This document shows, one piece after another, positions 15,882-23,465 of a DNA stretch of 46,164 nt (position 1 is the stretch's first letter; each line of letters starts with the position of its first letter). The translations under genes and the position numbers were made by a program. The stretch spans positions 1 to 46,164 of the forward strand of contig JBMNOD010000019.1 in NCBI GenBank assembly GCA_050942875.1, in the 5' to 3' direction. Origin of the DNA: JAAZAI01 sp050942875. Its GTDB lineage: Bacteria; Verrucomicrobiota; Kiritimatiellia; RFP12; UBA3636. The notes under the pieces were generated by a model. It was not told the origin of the DNA and ran no database searches. It saw only the letters and a program-made list of their open reading frames with translations.

Positions 15882-18503
15882 ATGAAAATCACCCGCCTCA
15901 AAGCCAACCACCTGACCGCCCCGATCGGCAACAACCTCGACGACCTCAGCCTGAGCTGGGTCGTCGAAGGCGCCAAGGCGCCCCGGCAGAAGTCCGCCCG
16001 CGTCGAGATCGCCCTCGACCGCGCGTTCCGCAAGCCGGTCTACGACAGCGGCGTCCGCGACGACATCGACTCGATCGCCTTCAACCCCGGCATCGCGCTC
16101 GAACCGCGCACCCGCTACTTCTGGCGCGTCTCCGTCGCGACCACCCAGAACGAAAAGGCGTCCGCCACGTCCACCTTTGAAACCGGCAAGCGGGGCGAAG
16201 CCTGGGAAGGCCGATGGATCACCGCGCCCTTCGGCGACGGCAGCGATTTCTTCTACGTGCGCAAGACGTTCACAGTCGACAAGCCGGGCGACGCCCGCGC
16301 CTATTGCGCCGCGCTCGGCATGTTCCAGATCGAAGTCAACGGACGCCCCGCCACGGACGAAGTCCTGCTGCCCGGCTACCACTCCTACTCGCGGCAAATC
16401 CAGATCCAGACCTTCGACATCTCGTCGCTTCTGCAACCCGGCGAAAACACCATCGCCTTCCACGTCGGCTGGGGCTGGTACCGCAGCCACCTGGGCTGGG
16501 CGGACTCGCCCCCCTTCGGGGAGACGATCGGCATCCGCTGCGAAGTGCGCTCCAAGGCGCGCGGCAACGACGTCCTGCTCGCGGCCTCCGACGCCTCGTG
16601 GCTCTGCGCCCCCTCCCCCGTCCTGCGCAGCGAAATCTACTACGGCGAGGACTACGACGCCCGCCGCGAAATCGCCGGCTGGTCCGAGAACGGCCGCGCC
16701 GCCGGCGACTGGTCGGCCGCCCGCGAATTCACGCCCGCCGACACCGCCGCCGGCCCGCCGGCCGACCGCTTCTCGCCGCCCATCCGCATCCAGGAGACGC
16801 TCACGCCCGAGGTCGTCAAGACCCCGGCCGGCGAAACCGTCCTCGACTTCAAGCAAAACCTCACGGGCTGGGTCGAAGTCGTCAACCGCGCGCCCGCCGA
16901 CGCCACCTGGCGCTTCCAGGTCGGCGAAATCCTCCAGCAGGGCAATTTCTACCGCGACAACCTCCGCGCCGCCGAAGCCCAGTACACGTACACGTCGAAC
17001 GGCGCCGACGGCCGCGTCCGCCCGAACTTCACCTTCTACGGCTTCCGCTACGTCAAGCTCATCGGCTTCCCAGAAACGGTCGATCCCGCGGACTTCAAGG
17101 CGCTGGTCATCCATTCCGACCTGGAGCGGACCGGCTCGATCGAAACGTCGAATCCGCTCGTCAACCGCCTCTTCATGAACGCGCTCTGGAGCCAGAAAGG
17201 CAACTTCCTCGACGTCCCCACGGACTGCCCCCAGCGCGACGAGCGTCTCGGCTGGACGGGCGACGCCCAGGTCTTCGCCGGCACCGCCTGCTTCAACATG
17301 GACTGCGCGGCGTTCTACACCAAATACATGAACGACCTGCTGCTGGAGCAGGCCGTCTACGACGGCGGCGTGCCCCACACCGTCCCGGCGCTCATGGGCT
17401 GGCTCACCCGCCGCGAATACCACAGCTCCTGCGCCTGGGGCGATGCGGCCACCGTGCTGCCCTGGACACTTTACACCCATTACGGCGACGCCTCCCTCCT
17501 CCGCCGCCAGTACCCCGCCATGAAGGAATGGGTGCGCTACATCAAGCGGCAGGACGACGAGCATGGCGGCGTCGGCCTCTGGCAGTCCGGCTTCCACTTC
17601 GCCGACTGGCTGGCGCTCGACAACTACAAAAACCCCAAGGAAAGCTTCGGCGCCACCGACCCGCACTATGTCGCCTCGGCCTACTACGCCCGCTCCGTCG
17701 AACTCACGCTCAAAGCCGCCGAGGCCCTGGGCGAAGAAAAGGACGCCGCCTTCTACGGCAAGCTGCTCAAGAAGGTGAAGGCCGCCTTCGTCAAGGAATA
17801 CTTCACGCCGACCGGGCGCTGCGCCATCGACACGCAGACGGCGCACGCGCTGGCGCTCCACTTCGACCTCGTCCCCGAATCCTTCCGTCCGCGGCTCGTC
17901 GCCACGCTCGTCAAGAAGATCAAGGACAACGACGGCGCCCTCACCACCGGATTCGTCGGCACGCCCATCCTCTGCCGCGTCCTCTCCGACAACGGCCACC
18001 CCGATCTCGCCCGCGAGCTGCTCCTCCGCGAAAAGTATCCGAGCTGGCTCCATCCGGTCAAGCTCGGCGCGACGACGATCTGGGAACGCTGGAACTCGCT
18101 CCTCGAAGACGGCACCTGCAGCGACACGGGCATGAACAGCATGAACCACTACGCCTACGGCTCCATCGTGGAGTGGATGTACCGCAACCTCGCGGGCCTC
18201 CGCCCGCGCGAAGACGCGCCCGGCTTCCGCCGCGTCGTCATCCAGCCCGATCCCCTGGGCGGATTCGACTGGGTGAAGCTGCGCTTCAATTCCCCCGTCG
18301 GCGAGTACCGCGTCGCCTGGCGACGCACCGCCAAATCAATCTCAATCACCTGCACGGTGCCCTTTGGCGCCGAAGCCGAGGTCGTCCTGCCGGACGCCCC
18401 GAAGACCGTGAAAAAGGACGGCAAGACCGTCTCCGCCAAAAACCTTGTCCTGCGCGCGGGCACCGCTGAATTCAACTACGTCCCCGTGCGCCAACCGGAG
18501 TAG
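15882..18503 (+). CDS. Alpha-L-rhamnosidase (GH78)
   Basis: An 873-residue glycoside hydrolase of family 78, removing terminal alpha-L-rhamnose from plant or bacterial glycans. It has the N-terminal fibronectin-like and beta-sandwich domains (residues 1-150, then the Bac_rhamnosid_N region FQIEVNGRPATDEVLLPGYHSY), then the (alpha/alpha)6 barrel. The signature is DVPTDCPQRDERLGWTGDAQVFAGTACFNMD (about 445-475) with its acidic catalytic residues, followed by HSSCAWGDAATVLPW and the C-terminal beta domain. There is no signal peptide, so it is probably cytoplasmic and acts on imported oligosaccharides. Confidence 0.93.
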   Translation: MKITRLKANHLTAPIGNNLDDLSLSWVVEGAKAPRQKSARVEIALDRAFRKPVYDSGVRDDIDSIAFNPGIALEPRTRYFWRVSVATTQNEKASATSTFETGKRGEAWEGRWITAPFGDGSDFFYVRKTFTVDKPGDARAYCAALGMFQIEVNGRPATDEVLLPGYHSYSRQIQIQTFDISSLLQPGENTIAFHVGWGWYRSHLGWADSPPFGETIGIRCEVRSKARGNDVLLAASDASWLCAPSPVLRSEIYYGEDYDARREIAGWSENGRAAGDWSAAREFTPADTAAGPPADRFSPPIRIQETLTPEVVKTPAGETVLDFKQNLTGWVEVVNRAPADATWRFQVGEILQQGNFYRDNLRAAEAQYTYTSNGADGRVRPNFTFYGFRYVKLIGFPETVDPADFKALVIHSDLERTGSIETSNPLVNRLFMNALWSQKGNFLDVPTDCPQRDERLGWTGDAQVFAGTACFNMDCAAFYTKYMNDLLLEQAVYDGGVPHTVPALMGWLTRREYHSSCAWGDAATVLPWTLYTHYGDASLLRRQYPAMKEWVRYIKRQDDEHGGVGLWQSGFHFADWLALDNYKNPKESFGATDPHYVASAYYARSVELTLKAAEALGEEKDAAFYGKLLKKVKAAFVKEYFTPTGRCAIDTQTAHALALHFDLVPESFRPRLVATLVKKIKDNDGALTTGFVGTPILCRVLSDNGHPDLARELLLREKYPSWLHPVKLGATTIWERWNSLLEDGTCSDTGMNSMNHYAYGSIVEWMYRNLAGLRPREDAPGFRRVVIQPDPLGGFDWVKLRFNSPVGEYRVAWRRTAKSISITCTVPFGAEAEVVLPDAPKTVKKDGKTVSAKNLVLRAGTAEFNYVPVRQPE

Positions 18504-18513
18504 TAGATTTAAA

Positions 18514-18870
18514 ATGACCATTGATGACATCGCAGACGTATTGGACGGCAAAGTCCTCTACCAGGCGGAGGGCCGCGACCGGCATGTCGGCGCGGTCGTC
18601 GCCTCCGACCTCATGAGCGACGTGCTCCTCGTCGATCGCGACGACATCCTGCTGCTCACCTCGCTCGCGAGCGACCAGGCGCTCCGCACCGCCCAGATCG
18701 TCGACGCCATGGGCGTCGTCGTCCACAACAACAAGCCGCTCCCGGCCAGCATGCTCGACGTCGCGAAGCGCCTCGGCATCTCGCTCGCCACCGCGCCGCA
18801 CGCCAAGTACGAAAGCTGCATCCGCATCTACAAGGCGCTCGAAGACGAAAAGCGCAACCCCGCGTCCTGA
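18514..18870 (+). CDS. DRTGG-domain protein
   Basis: A 118-residue single-domain protein of the DRTGG type: MTIDDIADVLDGKVLYQAEGRDRHVGAVVASDLMSDVLL, then ILLLTSLASDQALRTAQIVDAMGVVVHNNKPLPASMLDVAKRLGISLATAPHAKYESCIRIYKAL. DRTGG domains occur in phosphotransacetylases and in small proteins beside Fe-only hydrogenase and HATPase genes in clostridia; ligand unknown. It starts 10 bases after the rhamnosidase stop and heads a four-gene signalling cluster. Confidence 0.82.
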   Translation: MTIDDIADVLDGKVLYQAEGRDRHVGAVVASDLMSDVLLVDRDDILLLTSLASDQALRTAQIVDAMGVVVHNNKPLPASMLDVAKRLGISLATAPHAKYESCIRIYKALEDEKRNPAS

Positions 18871-18890
18871 GCCCCGAGGCCAACCCCGCC

Positions 18891-19883
18891 ATGTCCGACC
18901 CCAAACCCGGCACCCGACCCGACGCCGCGCCGCCCCATCCCGACATGCCCGACGGCGGCGACACGTCGCCGCTGGTGATCATGGAGCTGATCCAGCGGCT
19001 GAAAGTCCGCGACGTGATGACGCGCAACCTCGTCACCCTGACCCGCGAGGACACCATGCGCCGCGCGCAGGAACTCATGCGCATCGGCCACTTCAACGGC
19101 GTGCCCATCGCGGAAAACGGACGCCTCTACGGCCTCGTCAGCATCGACGACGTCATCCGCGCCCTCGACGGCGGCTACATCGACGACATGTGCAGCGAGC
19201 ACATGTCCACGCGCCTCATCGTGCTCGAGGACGACATGCCGATCTCGTTCGCCCTCCGCTACTTCGAAAACTACAAGTACGGCCGCTTCCCCGTCCTCAA
19301 CCGCGACCGCATGCTCGTGGGCGTCGTCAGCCAGCGCGACATCAACCGCGTCCTGCTCTACGAGCTGACCGCCGAGATCAACCGCCTCGAACGCCAGATC
19401 ACCCGCCCGCCCGAGGACGGCGTGGGCGACGACCTCTACATGCTGCGCGAGTACCCCGTCGTCCGCCACGACTTCGAGAACGCCGGCAAGGCCGCCAACG
19501 AAATCAAGCGCCTGCTCCGCGAACGCCGCGTCAGCACGCACGTCACCCGCCGCATCTCCGTCGCCGCCTACGAGCTCGAAATCAACCTCTGCATCCACTC
19601 CGACGGCGGCACCCTCGCCATCGTCGTCTCCCAGGGCGTCGCCGAAATCATCGCCAAGGACACCGGCCCCGGCATCGAAGACGTCGAATGGGCCTGCCGC
19701 GACGGCACCTCCACCGCCAACGACTGGATCCGCTCGCTCGGCTTCGGCGCCGGCATGGGCCTCGCCAACACCAAGCGCGTCTCCGACCACTTCGACATCC
19801 AGTCCACCGTCGGCAAGGGCACGACGATCCGCTGCAAATTCAACCTCAAGCCCGCCGAGGAAAACCAGGAGCCCGCGCCATGA
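18891..19883 (+). CDS. CBS-pair and anti-sigma-type HATPase fusion
   Basis: A 330-residue fusion. Residues about 35-160 are a CBS pair (VRDVMTRNLVTLTREDTMRRAQELM...GVPIAENGRLYGLVSIDDVIRAL, then a second repeat ending VLNRDRMLVGVVSQRDINR), which senses adenosyl ligands. Residues about 195-325 are a GHKL ATPase domain like RsbW/SpoIIAB: N box RISVAAYELEINLCIHSDGG, G1 DTGPGIEDVE, G2 SLGFGAGMGLANTKRVSDHF, then GKGTTIRCKF. There is no histidine phospho-acceptor domain, so it is more likely a serine kinase or anti-sigma switch than a histidine kinase. It overlaps the next gene by ATGA. Confidence 0.88.
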   Translation: MSDPKPGTRPDAAPPHPDMPDGGDTSPLVIMELIQRLKVRDVMTRNLVTLTREDTMRRAQELMRIGHFNGVPIAENGRLYGLVSIDDVIRALDGGYIDDMCSEHMSTRLIVLEDDMPISFALRYFENYKYGRFPVLNRDRMLVGVVSQRDINRVLLYELTAEINRLERQITRPPEDGVGDDLYMLREYPVVRHDFENAGKAANEIKRLLRERRVSTHVTRRISVAAYELEINLCIHSDGGTLAIVVSQGVAEIIAKDTGPGIEDVEWACRDGTSTANDWIRSLGFGAGMGLANTKRVSDHFDIQSTVGKGTTIRCKFNLKPAEENQEPAP

Positions 19884-20224
19884 CGCAAGACGCCCTCGCC
19901 GCCGCCTGCGGCGGAAAAATCCACGTCCCCGCCCCCGACGGCGCCCGCATCGCCGCCGGCTACGCCTCGGACATGCTCAGCGACGTGATGGCCCACGCCC
20001 CCGACGACTCCGTGCTCGTCACCATCCAGAACCACGTCAACACGATCGCCGTCTGCACGCTCGCCGGCATCCGCTGCGTCGTGGTCTGCCACAACCGCCC
20101 CGTCCCCGAGGACATGGCCAAGGCGGCCCTCTCCGAAGGCGTCGGCATCATCGCCACCGGCCTCTCGCAATTCGAAGCCTCCTGCGCGATCGGCAAGGCG
20201 CTCGAAGGCGCCGTCGGCGCCTAG
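19880..20224 (+). CDS. Second DRTGG-domain protein
   Basis: A 114-residue DRTGG-like protein (GGKIHVPAPDGARIAAGYASDMLSDVMAHAPDDSVLVTIQNHVNTIAVCTLAGIRCVVVCHNRPVPEDMAKAALSEGVGIIATGLSQFEASCAIGKAL). It is related to the gene at 18514 and matches the companion protein normally found beside CBS-HATPase and PHP genes in hydrogenase-linked clusters. ATG overlaps the HATPase stop, so translation is coupled. Confidence 0.8.
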   Translation: MTQDALAAACGGKIHVPAPDGARIAAGYASDMLSDVMAHAPDDSVLVTIQNHVNTIAVCTLAGIRCVVVCHNRPVPEDMAKAALSEGVGIIATGLSQFEASCAIGKALEGAVGA

Positions 20225-20249
20225 CGCGCGCCGGGGGAACGCGGGCGCC

Positions 20250-20981
20250 ATGCGCTTCGACCTGCACATCCACTCCTGCCTCTCGCCCTGCGCCGACCTC
20301 GAAATGGCGCCCTCGGCGATCGCCAGGGCCGCCCGCGAACGCGGCCTCCACGGCATCGCCATCGCCGACCACAACAGCGCCCGCAACGCCAAGGCCTTCG
20401 CCGTCTCCTGCGCCCGCGAGGGCGTCGCCCCCCTCTTCGGCCTCGAAGTCTGCACGGCGGAGGAAGTCCACATGCTGACCCTCTTCGACACCGTCGAACA
20501 GGCGATGGACATGACGGCGTGGGTCTACGACGCGCTCGTCAAGCGCGTCAACCAGCCCGAAATCTTCGGCGACCAGCCCGTCGTCGATGCCGACGACAAC
20601 ATCGAGGAGCTCGAATGGCGCATGCTCGGCTTCGCCACCCGGCGCTCCGTCTACGACGTCGGCGCCCAGGCGCACGCCCTCGGCGGACTCGTCGTCGCCA
20701 GCCACGTCGACCGCCCCTCCTTCAGCGCCTTCTCCCAGCTCGGCGTCCTCTCCGGCCAGGAAGGCTTCGACGCCATGGAGCTCAGCCGCACGGCGGACGA
20801 GGCCCGCTGGCGCGAACGCATCGGCGCCCACCCCCTCGTCCGCTCCTCCGACGCCCACCTCCTCGACGACATCGGCCTCGTGTGGACCGAAGCCGACCTC
20901 GCCGCCTTCACCGTCGCCGAGCTCCGCCGCGCCTTCCACGACCGCGCCACCACCCTCTCCCCGCGGCTCAAAAGCTTTTGA
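20250..20981 (+). CDS. PHP-domain metal-dependent phosphoesterase
   Basis: A 243-residue PHP protein. Motif 1 is FDLHIHSCLSPCADLEM, motif 2 GIAIADHNSARNAKAF, motif 3 GLEVCTAEEVHML, then VVASHVDRPSFS and the C-terminal SSDAHLLDDIG. These supply the His/Asp/Glu metal ligands of phosphoesterases active on small phosphates or nucleotides. It begins 25 bases after the second DRTGG gene. In clostridial and Thermotoga-type clusters the same set sits next to electron-bifurcating hydrogenase genes; none is present here. Confidence 0.88.
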   Translation: MRFDLHIHSCLSPCADLEMAPSAIARAARERGLHGIAIADHNSARNAKAFAVSCAREGVAPLFGLEVCTAEEVHMLTLFDTVEQAMDMTAWVYDALVKRVNQPEIFGDQPVVDADDNIEELEWRMLGFATRRSVYDVGAQAHALGGLVVASHVDRPSFSAFSQLGVLSGQEGFDAMELSRTADEARWRERIGAHPLVRSSDAHLLDDIGLVWTEADLAAFTVAELRRAFHDRATTLSPRLKSF

Positions 20982-21204
20982 GCCGCCAGTCGCTAGTCGT
21001 TAGTCGTTAGTCGCTAGTCGCTAGTGAAACGAGCTTTGGCGCAAACTTTGCCGAACCACCAAGATCAGGCGGATCAGTCAGATCAGACAGATCATTGATT
21101 CCGCGCCCCTGGAGCCCGCCGTCCCGGCGGGATTTCACTCGCCCTGAGCGTGGCGAAGGGCGCTTCGGCTGGGATTGCGAAGCTCCGCACTCGCCCCGCA
21201 TCCT

Positions 21205-21384
21205 GAGCCCATTCGTTCACGTTCACGTTCACGACTCCACTTCGCCGTGAAGGCGTGAACGCCCTCGGGCAGCCAGGAGCCCATTCGTTCACGTTCCCGT
21301 TCACGACTCCACTTCGCCGTGAAGGCGTGAACGCCCTCGGGCAGCCAGGAGCCCATTCGTTCACGTTCCCGTTCACGACTCCAC
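21205..21384. repeat. 72-bp direct repeats, two and a half copies
   Basis: Copies start at 21205, 21277 and 21349 with GAGCCCATTCGTTCACG; the third breaks off after 36 bases. The unit contains CGTTCACG steps and the inverted pair CTTCGCCGTGAAGG. The minus-strand frame across it is a repeat read-through, not a gene. Confidence 0.85.
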
Positions 21385-21490
21385 CGTCTTCGTTTTTCGT
21401 GAACGTGTACGCTTACCGCTTCGCTGGGAACGTGAACGACGCGCCTGAAGTGGACGCGGCGTCCCCGCCGCGTTTCGCCCACCCTTTCCA

Positions 21491-21522
21491 CCATAATCTC
21501 GAAAAAGGATTCGAGATTATGG
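21491..21522. repeat. Perfect 13-bp-stem hairpin
   Basis: CCATAATCTCGAA (21491-21503) and TTCGAGATTATGG (21510-21522) are exact inverted repeats around a 6-base purine loop. No gene end on either strand is close and no U-run follows, so it looks like a repeat element or target site rather than a terminator. Confidence 0.65.
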
Positions 21523-21765
21523 AAACGAATCCAATCCTGTTAATCTTGTCATCCTGTCAAAATCATTGAAGACACGAGGAGGCGAACCCCCGCGCCGAGA
21601 CGGCGGTCTCCAGCGTGACGGCCCTGGGTCCGCCCATCGTTGATCGCATCGCCGGGGACCGCGGTCTCCGCGGGCGAATTGCTGCTAGCCGGGCGGCGTC
21701 GCCCCGCCTTGCTTCTTGCTTCGCACTGAACGGAGACGGGGCAAGGCCCTGCTTCCGACTCGCGA

Positions 21766-21891
21766 CTACTTGTCCTTGTCGTCCGCGAACCGCTGAAGGA
21801 GCAGCACGAAGACGTACAGGAAGGCGAGCACGCCCATCACGCTGACAAAGGCCGTCAGGCCGATCTTGACGCCTTCTTTGAGCAATTCCAT
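21766..21891 (-). CDS. oadG: Tiny OadG-like decarboxylase gamma subunit
   Basis: A 41-residue single-span membrane protein read on the minus strand from ATG at 21891: MELLKEGVKIGLTAFVSVMG and so on, ending RFADDKDK. GGAGG lies just before the ATG. It begins 10 bases after the oadB stop. The position and the start (x-L-L-x-x-G-V-K/x-I-x-x-x-G-M/L-x-x-V) fit the membrane helix of OadG/MmdD, the small gamma subunit that holds sodium-pumping decarboxylases together. It lacks the soluble Zn-binding tail of long OadG forms. Confidence 0.72.
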   Translation of the reverse strand: MELLKEGVKIGLTAFVSVMGVLAFLYVFVLLLQRFADDKDK

Positions 21892-21901
21892 CGTAACCTC
21901 C

Positions 21902-23035
21902 TTAGCCTCCAAGCATGTGAAGCAGCATGGCCCCGGCGATCACGGAGCCGACCTGGCCGGCGACGTTCGCGCCTGCGGCCTGCATGATGAGCACGTTGTA
22001 CGGATCCTCCTCGAGCGCCAGCTTCTGGACGATGCGGGAGGACATCGGGAAAGCGGAAATGCCGCAAGCGCCAATCATGGGGTTGATCTTGCGCTTGAGG
22101 AAGAGATTGGCGAACTTCGCCGCCAGCACGCCGCCGGCGGTGTCGAAGACGAACGCCAGCAGGCCAATGCCCATGATGAAGGCCGTCTCGATCGTCAGGA
22201 ACGATTCGGCGTCCATCGTGCCGCCGATCGTGATGCCCAGCAGGAGCGTGACGAGGTTCGAAAGCTCGTTCTGGGCGGCGTTGGACAGGCGTTCAAGAAC
22301 GCCGCACTCGCGCACCAGGTTGCCGAACATGAGCGAACCGATCAACGCCGTGCTCTCGGGCGAGACAATGCCGGCGACAATGGTCACGCCAATCGGGAAA
22401 AGGATGCGCACGCGCCGAGACACGGTCGTCTTGCTTTGCGCCGGCATGCGGATGCGGCGCTCCTCCTTCGAGGTAAGCAAACGGATCACCGGCGGCTGGA
22501 TGATCGGCACAAGCGCCATGTAGGAGTAGGCCGCCACCGTAATCGGCGCGATGTACTTCGGCGCGAAGATCCTGCCGACGTAAATCGACGTCGGCCCGTC
22601 CGCCGCGCCGATGATGCCGATGGCCGCCGCCTCCTTGAGCGAAAACAATCCCGGATGGATGAAGTTGGCGCACAGGGCAAGCAACATCGCCACAAAGATG
22701 CCGAGTTGGGCCGCGCCGCCGAAGAAGATCGTCACCGGCTGCGTCAGCAGCGGGCTGAAGTCGATCATCGCCCCGACGCCGATGAAGATCAGGATCGGGA
22801 ACAGCTCGTTCTCAATGCCGAAATCGTAGAGCGCCGACAAAAAGCCCGTCTCGGCCACGGCGGCGGAAAACGGAATGTTCGCCAGAATCGCGCCGAAGCC
22901 GATCGGCAGCAGCAACATGGGCTCGTATTCCTTCTTGATCGCCAGCCAGATCATAAGACAACCGATGGCGATCATGATGACTTGTGGCCAGCCGAGGTTC
23001 GTGATTCCGGTCAGCAAGGGGTGTACTGCAAGCAT
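21902..23035 (-). CDS. oadB: Sodium-translocating decarboxylase beta subunit
   Basis: A 377-residue polytopic membrane protein of the OadB/GcdB/MmdB family, which couples decarboxylation of a biotin-bound carboxyl group to sodium export. Hallmarks are FPILIFIGVGAMIDFSPLL, the catalytic Asp146 in AAAIGIIGAADGPTSIY, TLLLGITIGGTMDAESFL and the C-terminal NPMIGACGISAFPMSSRIVQKLALEEDPYNVLIMQAAGANVAGQVGSVIAGAML. The order oadB-oadG is seen, but the alpha carboxyltransferase and biotin carrier are not in the window, so the substrate (oxaloacetate, methylmalonyl-CoA or glutaconyl-CoA) is open. AGAGGA precedes the ATG. Confidence 0.94.
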   Translation of the reverse strand: MLAVHPLLTGITNLGWPQVIMIAIGCLMIWLAIKKEYEPMLLLPIGFGAILANIPFSAAVAETGFLSALYDFGIENELFPILIFIGVGAMIDFSPLLTQPVTIFFGGAAQLGIFVAMLLALCANFIHPGLFSLKEAAAIGIIGAADGPTSIYVGRIFAPKYIAPITVAAYSYMALVPIIQPPVIRLLTSKEERRIRMPAQSKTTVSRRVRILFPIGVTIVAGIVSPESTALIGSLMFGNLVRECGVLERLSNAAQNELSNLVTLLLGITIGGTMDAESFLTIETAFIMGIGLLAFVFDTAGGVLAAKFANLFLKRKINPMIGACGISAFPMSSRIVQKLALEEDPYNVLIMQAAGANVAGQVGSVIAGAMLLHMLGG

Positions 23036-23085
23036 GGATTCCTCTTTCGCGACGTGCGCCGATGGGGGTTGGGGTTAATTCGGGA

Positions 23086-23114
23086 AGTCTAACACTCACG
23101 CATCCCCGCGTCAA
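23086..23114 (-). promoter_or_regulatory. Promoter of oadB-oadG
   Basis: Minus-strand TTGACG (23114-23109), 17 bases, TAGACT (23091-23086), about 50 bases before the oadB ATG. Good match to sigma-70. Confidence 0.6.
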
Positions 23115-23128
23115 GCAAACGCGGCGCA

Positions 23129-23153
23129 AAAATCGGGTGCCGCACCCGATTTT
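23129..23153. repeat. 11-bp-stem palindrome in the oadB upstream spacer
   Basis: AAAATCGGGTG and CACCCGATTTT are perfect inverted repeats around CCG. Although terminator-like, it lies upstream of oadB and just downstream of the probable 6S RNA on the minus strand, so it may be a backup stop for that RNA or a dispersed palindrome. Confidence 0.5.
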
Positions 23154-23154
23154 A

Positions 23155-23235
23155 AGAGAGGAGCGAGCGGAGAGAAGAGAGAAGTGTCCGCTGGGGAACC
23201 CCAGACCCCAGTTCGACCAGCGACTAGCGACTAGC
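23155..23235. repeat. AGAGAAG...CTGGGG element and CTAG tract
   Basis: A purine run with AGAGAAGAGAGAAGTG then TCCGCTGGGGAACCCCAG (23158-23212), followed by a CTAG tract (23220-23235). Related copies lie at 24680-24716 and 38258-38312. Confidence 0.6.
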
Positions 23236-23239
23236 AAAA

Positions 23240-23430
23240 AAACCGCCCCCGCCGTATTGCCTTGAATCCTTCTACCCTCAGTTTCTGAAGGTGGGTGCCG
23301 TAGCCGTGGCGTTCCAAGTCCCGATGTTTTCAGGCGTGTGGTCGGCGCACGTATTCCAGCTCCCTGGATAAATCGTAGGTTGAAGAATTGCGGCAGTCCG
23401 CGTGCGGGGGCAGCAAAATCGCTTTTGATG
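23240..23430 (-). ncRNA. ssrS: Probable 6S RNA
   Basis: About 190 bases on the minus strand between a strong promoter and a GC stem followed by seven Us (A-run 23236-23242 on the plus strand). The ends pair: GCCCCCGC (minus, 23411-23404) with GCGGGGGC (23252-23245), enclosing about 150 bases. The 3' half reads GGCACCCACC, a small hairpin (CCTTCAG/CTGAGG), then TTCAAGGCAATACGGCGG. This is like the 6S pattern CACC-hairpin-TTCAAGG-CGGCGG. Size, long closing stem and its own promoter also fit. 6S RNA mimics an open promoter and binds RNA polymerase holoenzyme. Only a covariance search can confirm it. The overlapping minus-strand frame has no protein features. Confidence 0.58.
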
Positions 23431-23436
23431 ATGTAA

Positions 23437-23465
23437 AGTCTAGCATAATTTCGCTTTCCGGTCAA
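23437..23465 (-). promoter_or_regulatory. Promoter of the probable 6S RNA
   Basis: Minus-strand TTGACC (23465-23460), 17 bases, TAGACT (23442-23437) with ATGC before the -10; start expected near 23430. One of the best promoters in the window. Confidence 0.65.

Larger units (their letters stand above)
20982..21765. repeat. Gene-free spacer with composite dispersed repeats
   Basis: No supported gene. In order: CTAG tract (20987-21025), a CTTTGGCGCAAACTTTGCCGAA-like pair (21034-21055), GATCAG tract ending ATCATTGATTCCGCGC (21063-21106), a CCCGCCGTCCCGGCGGG hairpin-like motif (21116-21132), 72-bp direct repeats (21205-21384), a GGCGTCCCCGCCGCG motif (21459-21473), a 13-bp-stem perfect hairpin (21491-21522), ATCCTGTTAATCTTGTCATCCTGTC-type tract (21532-21558), and CGTCGCCCCGCCTTGCTTC (21698-21716), also seen near 23671. 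Confidence 0.6.

Noticed and set aside
15837..18149. 770-residue minus-strand frame opposite the rhamnosidase
   Set aside because: Antisense shadow of a clear GH78 gene; no domain motif.
21205..21384. CRISPR array or repeat-protein gene
   Set aside because: Copies are directly abutting 72-bp units without spacers; the coding frame has no start signal and continues through other repeats.
23129..23153. Terminator of oadB
   Set aside because: It lies upstream of the oadB start on that strand, so it cannot end its transcript.
22812..23465. 217-residue minus-strand frame running from the 6S-like region into oadB
   Set aside because: Overlaps the probable 6S RNA, a repeat block and the oadB promoter; no ribosome site or protein motif.
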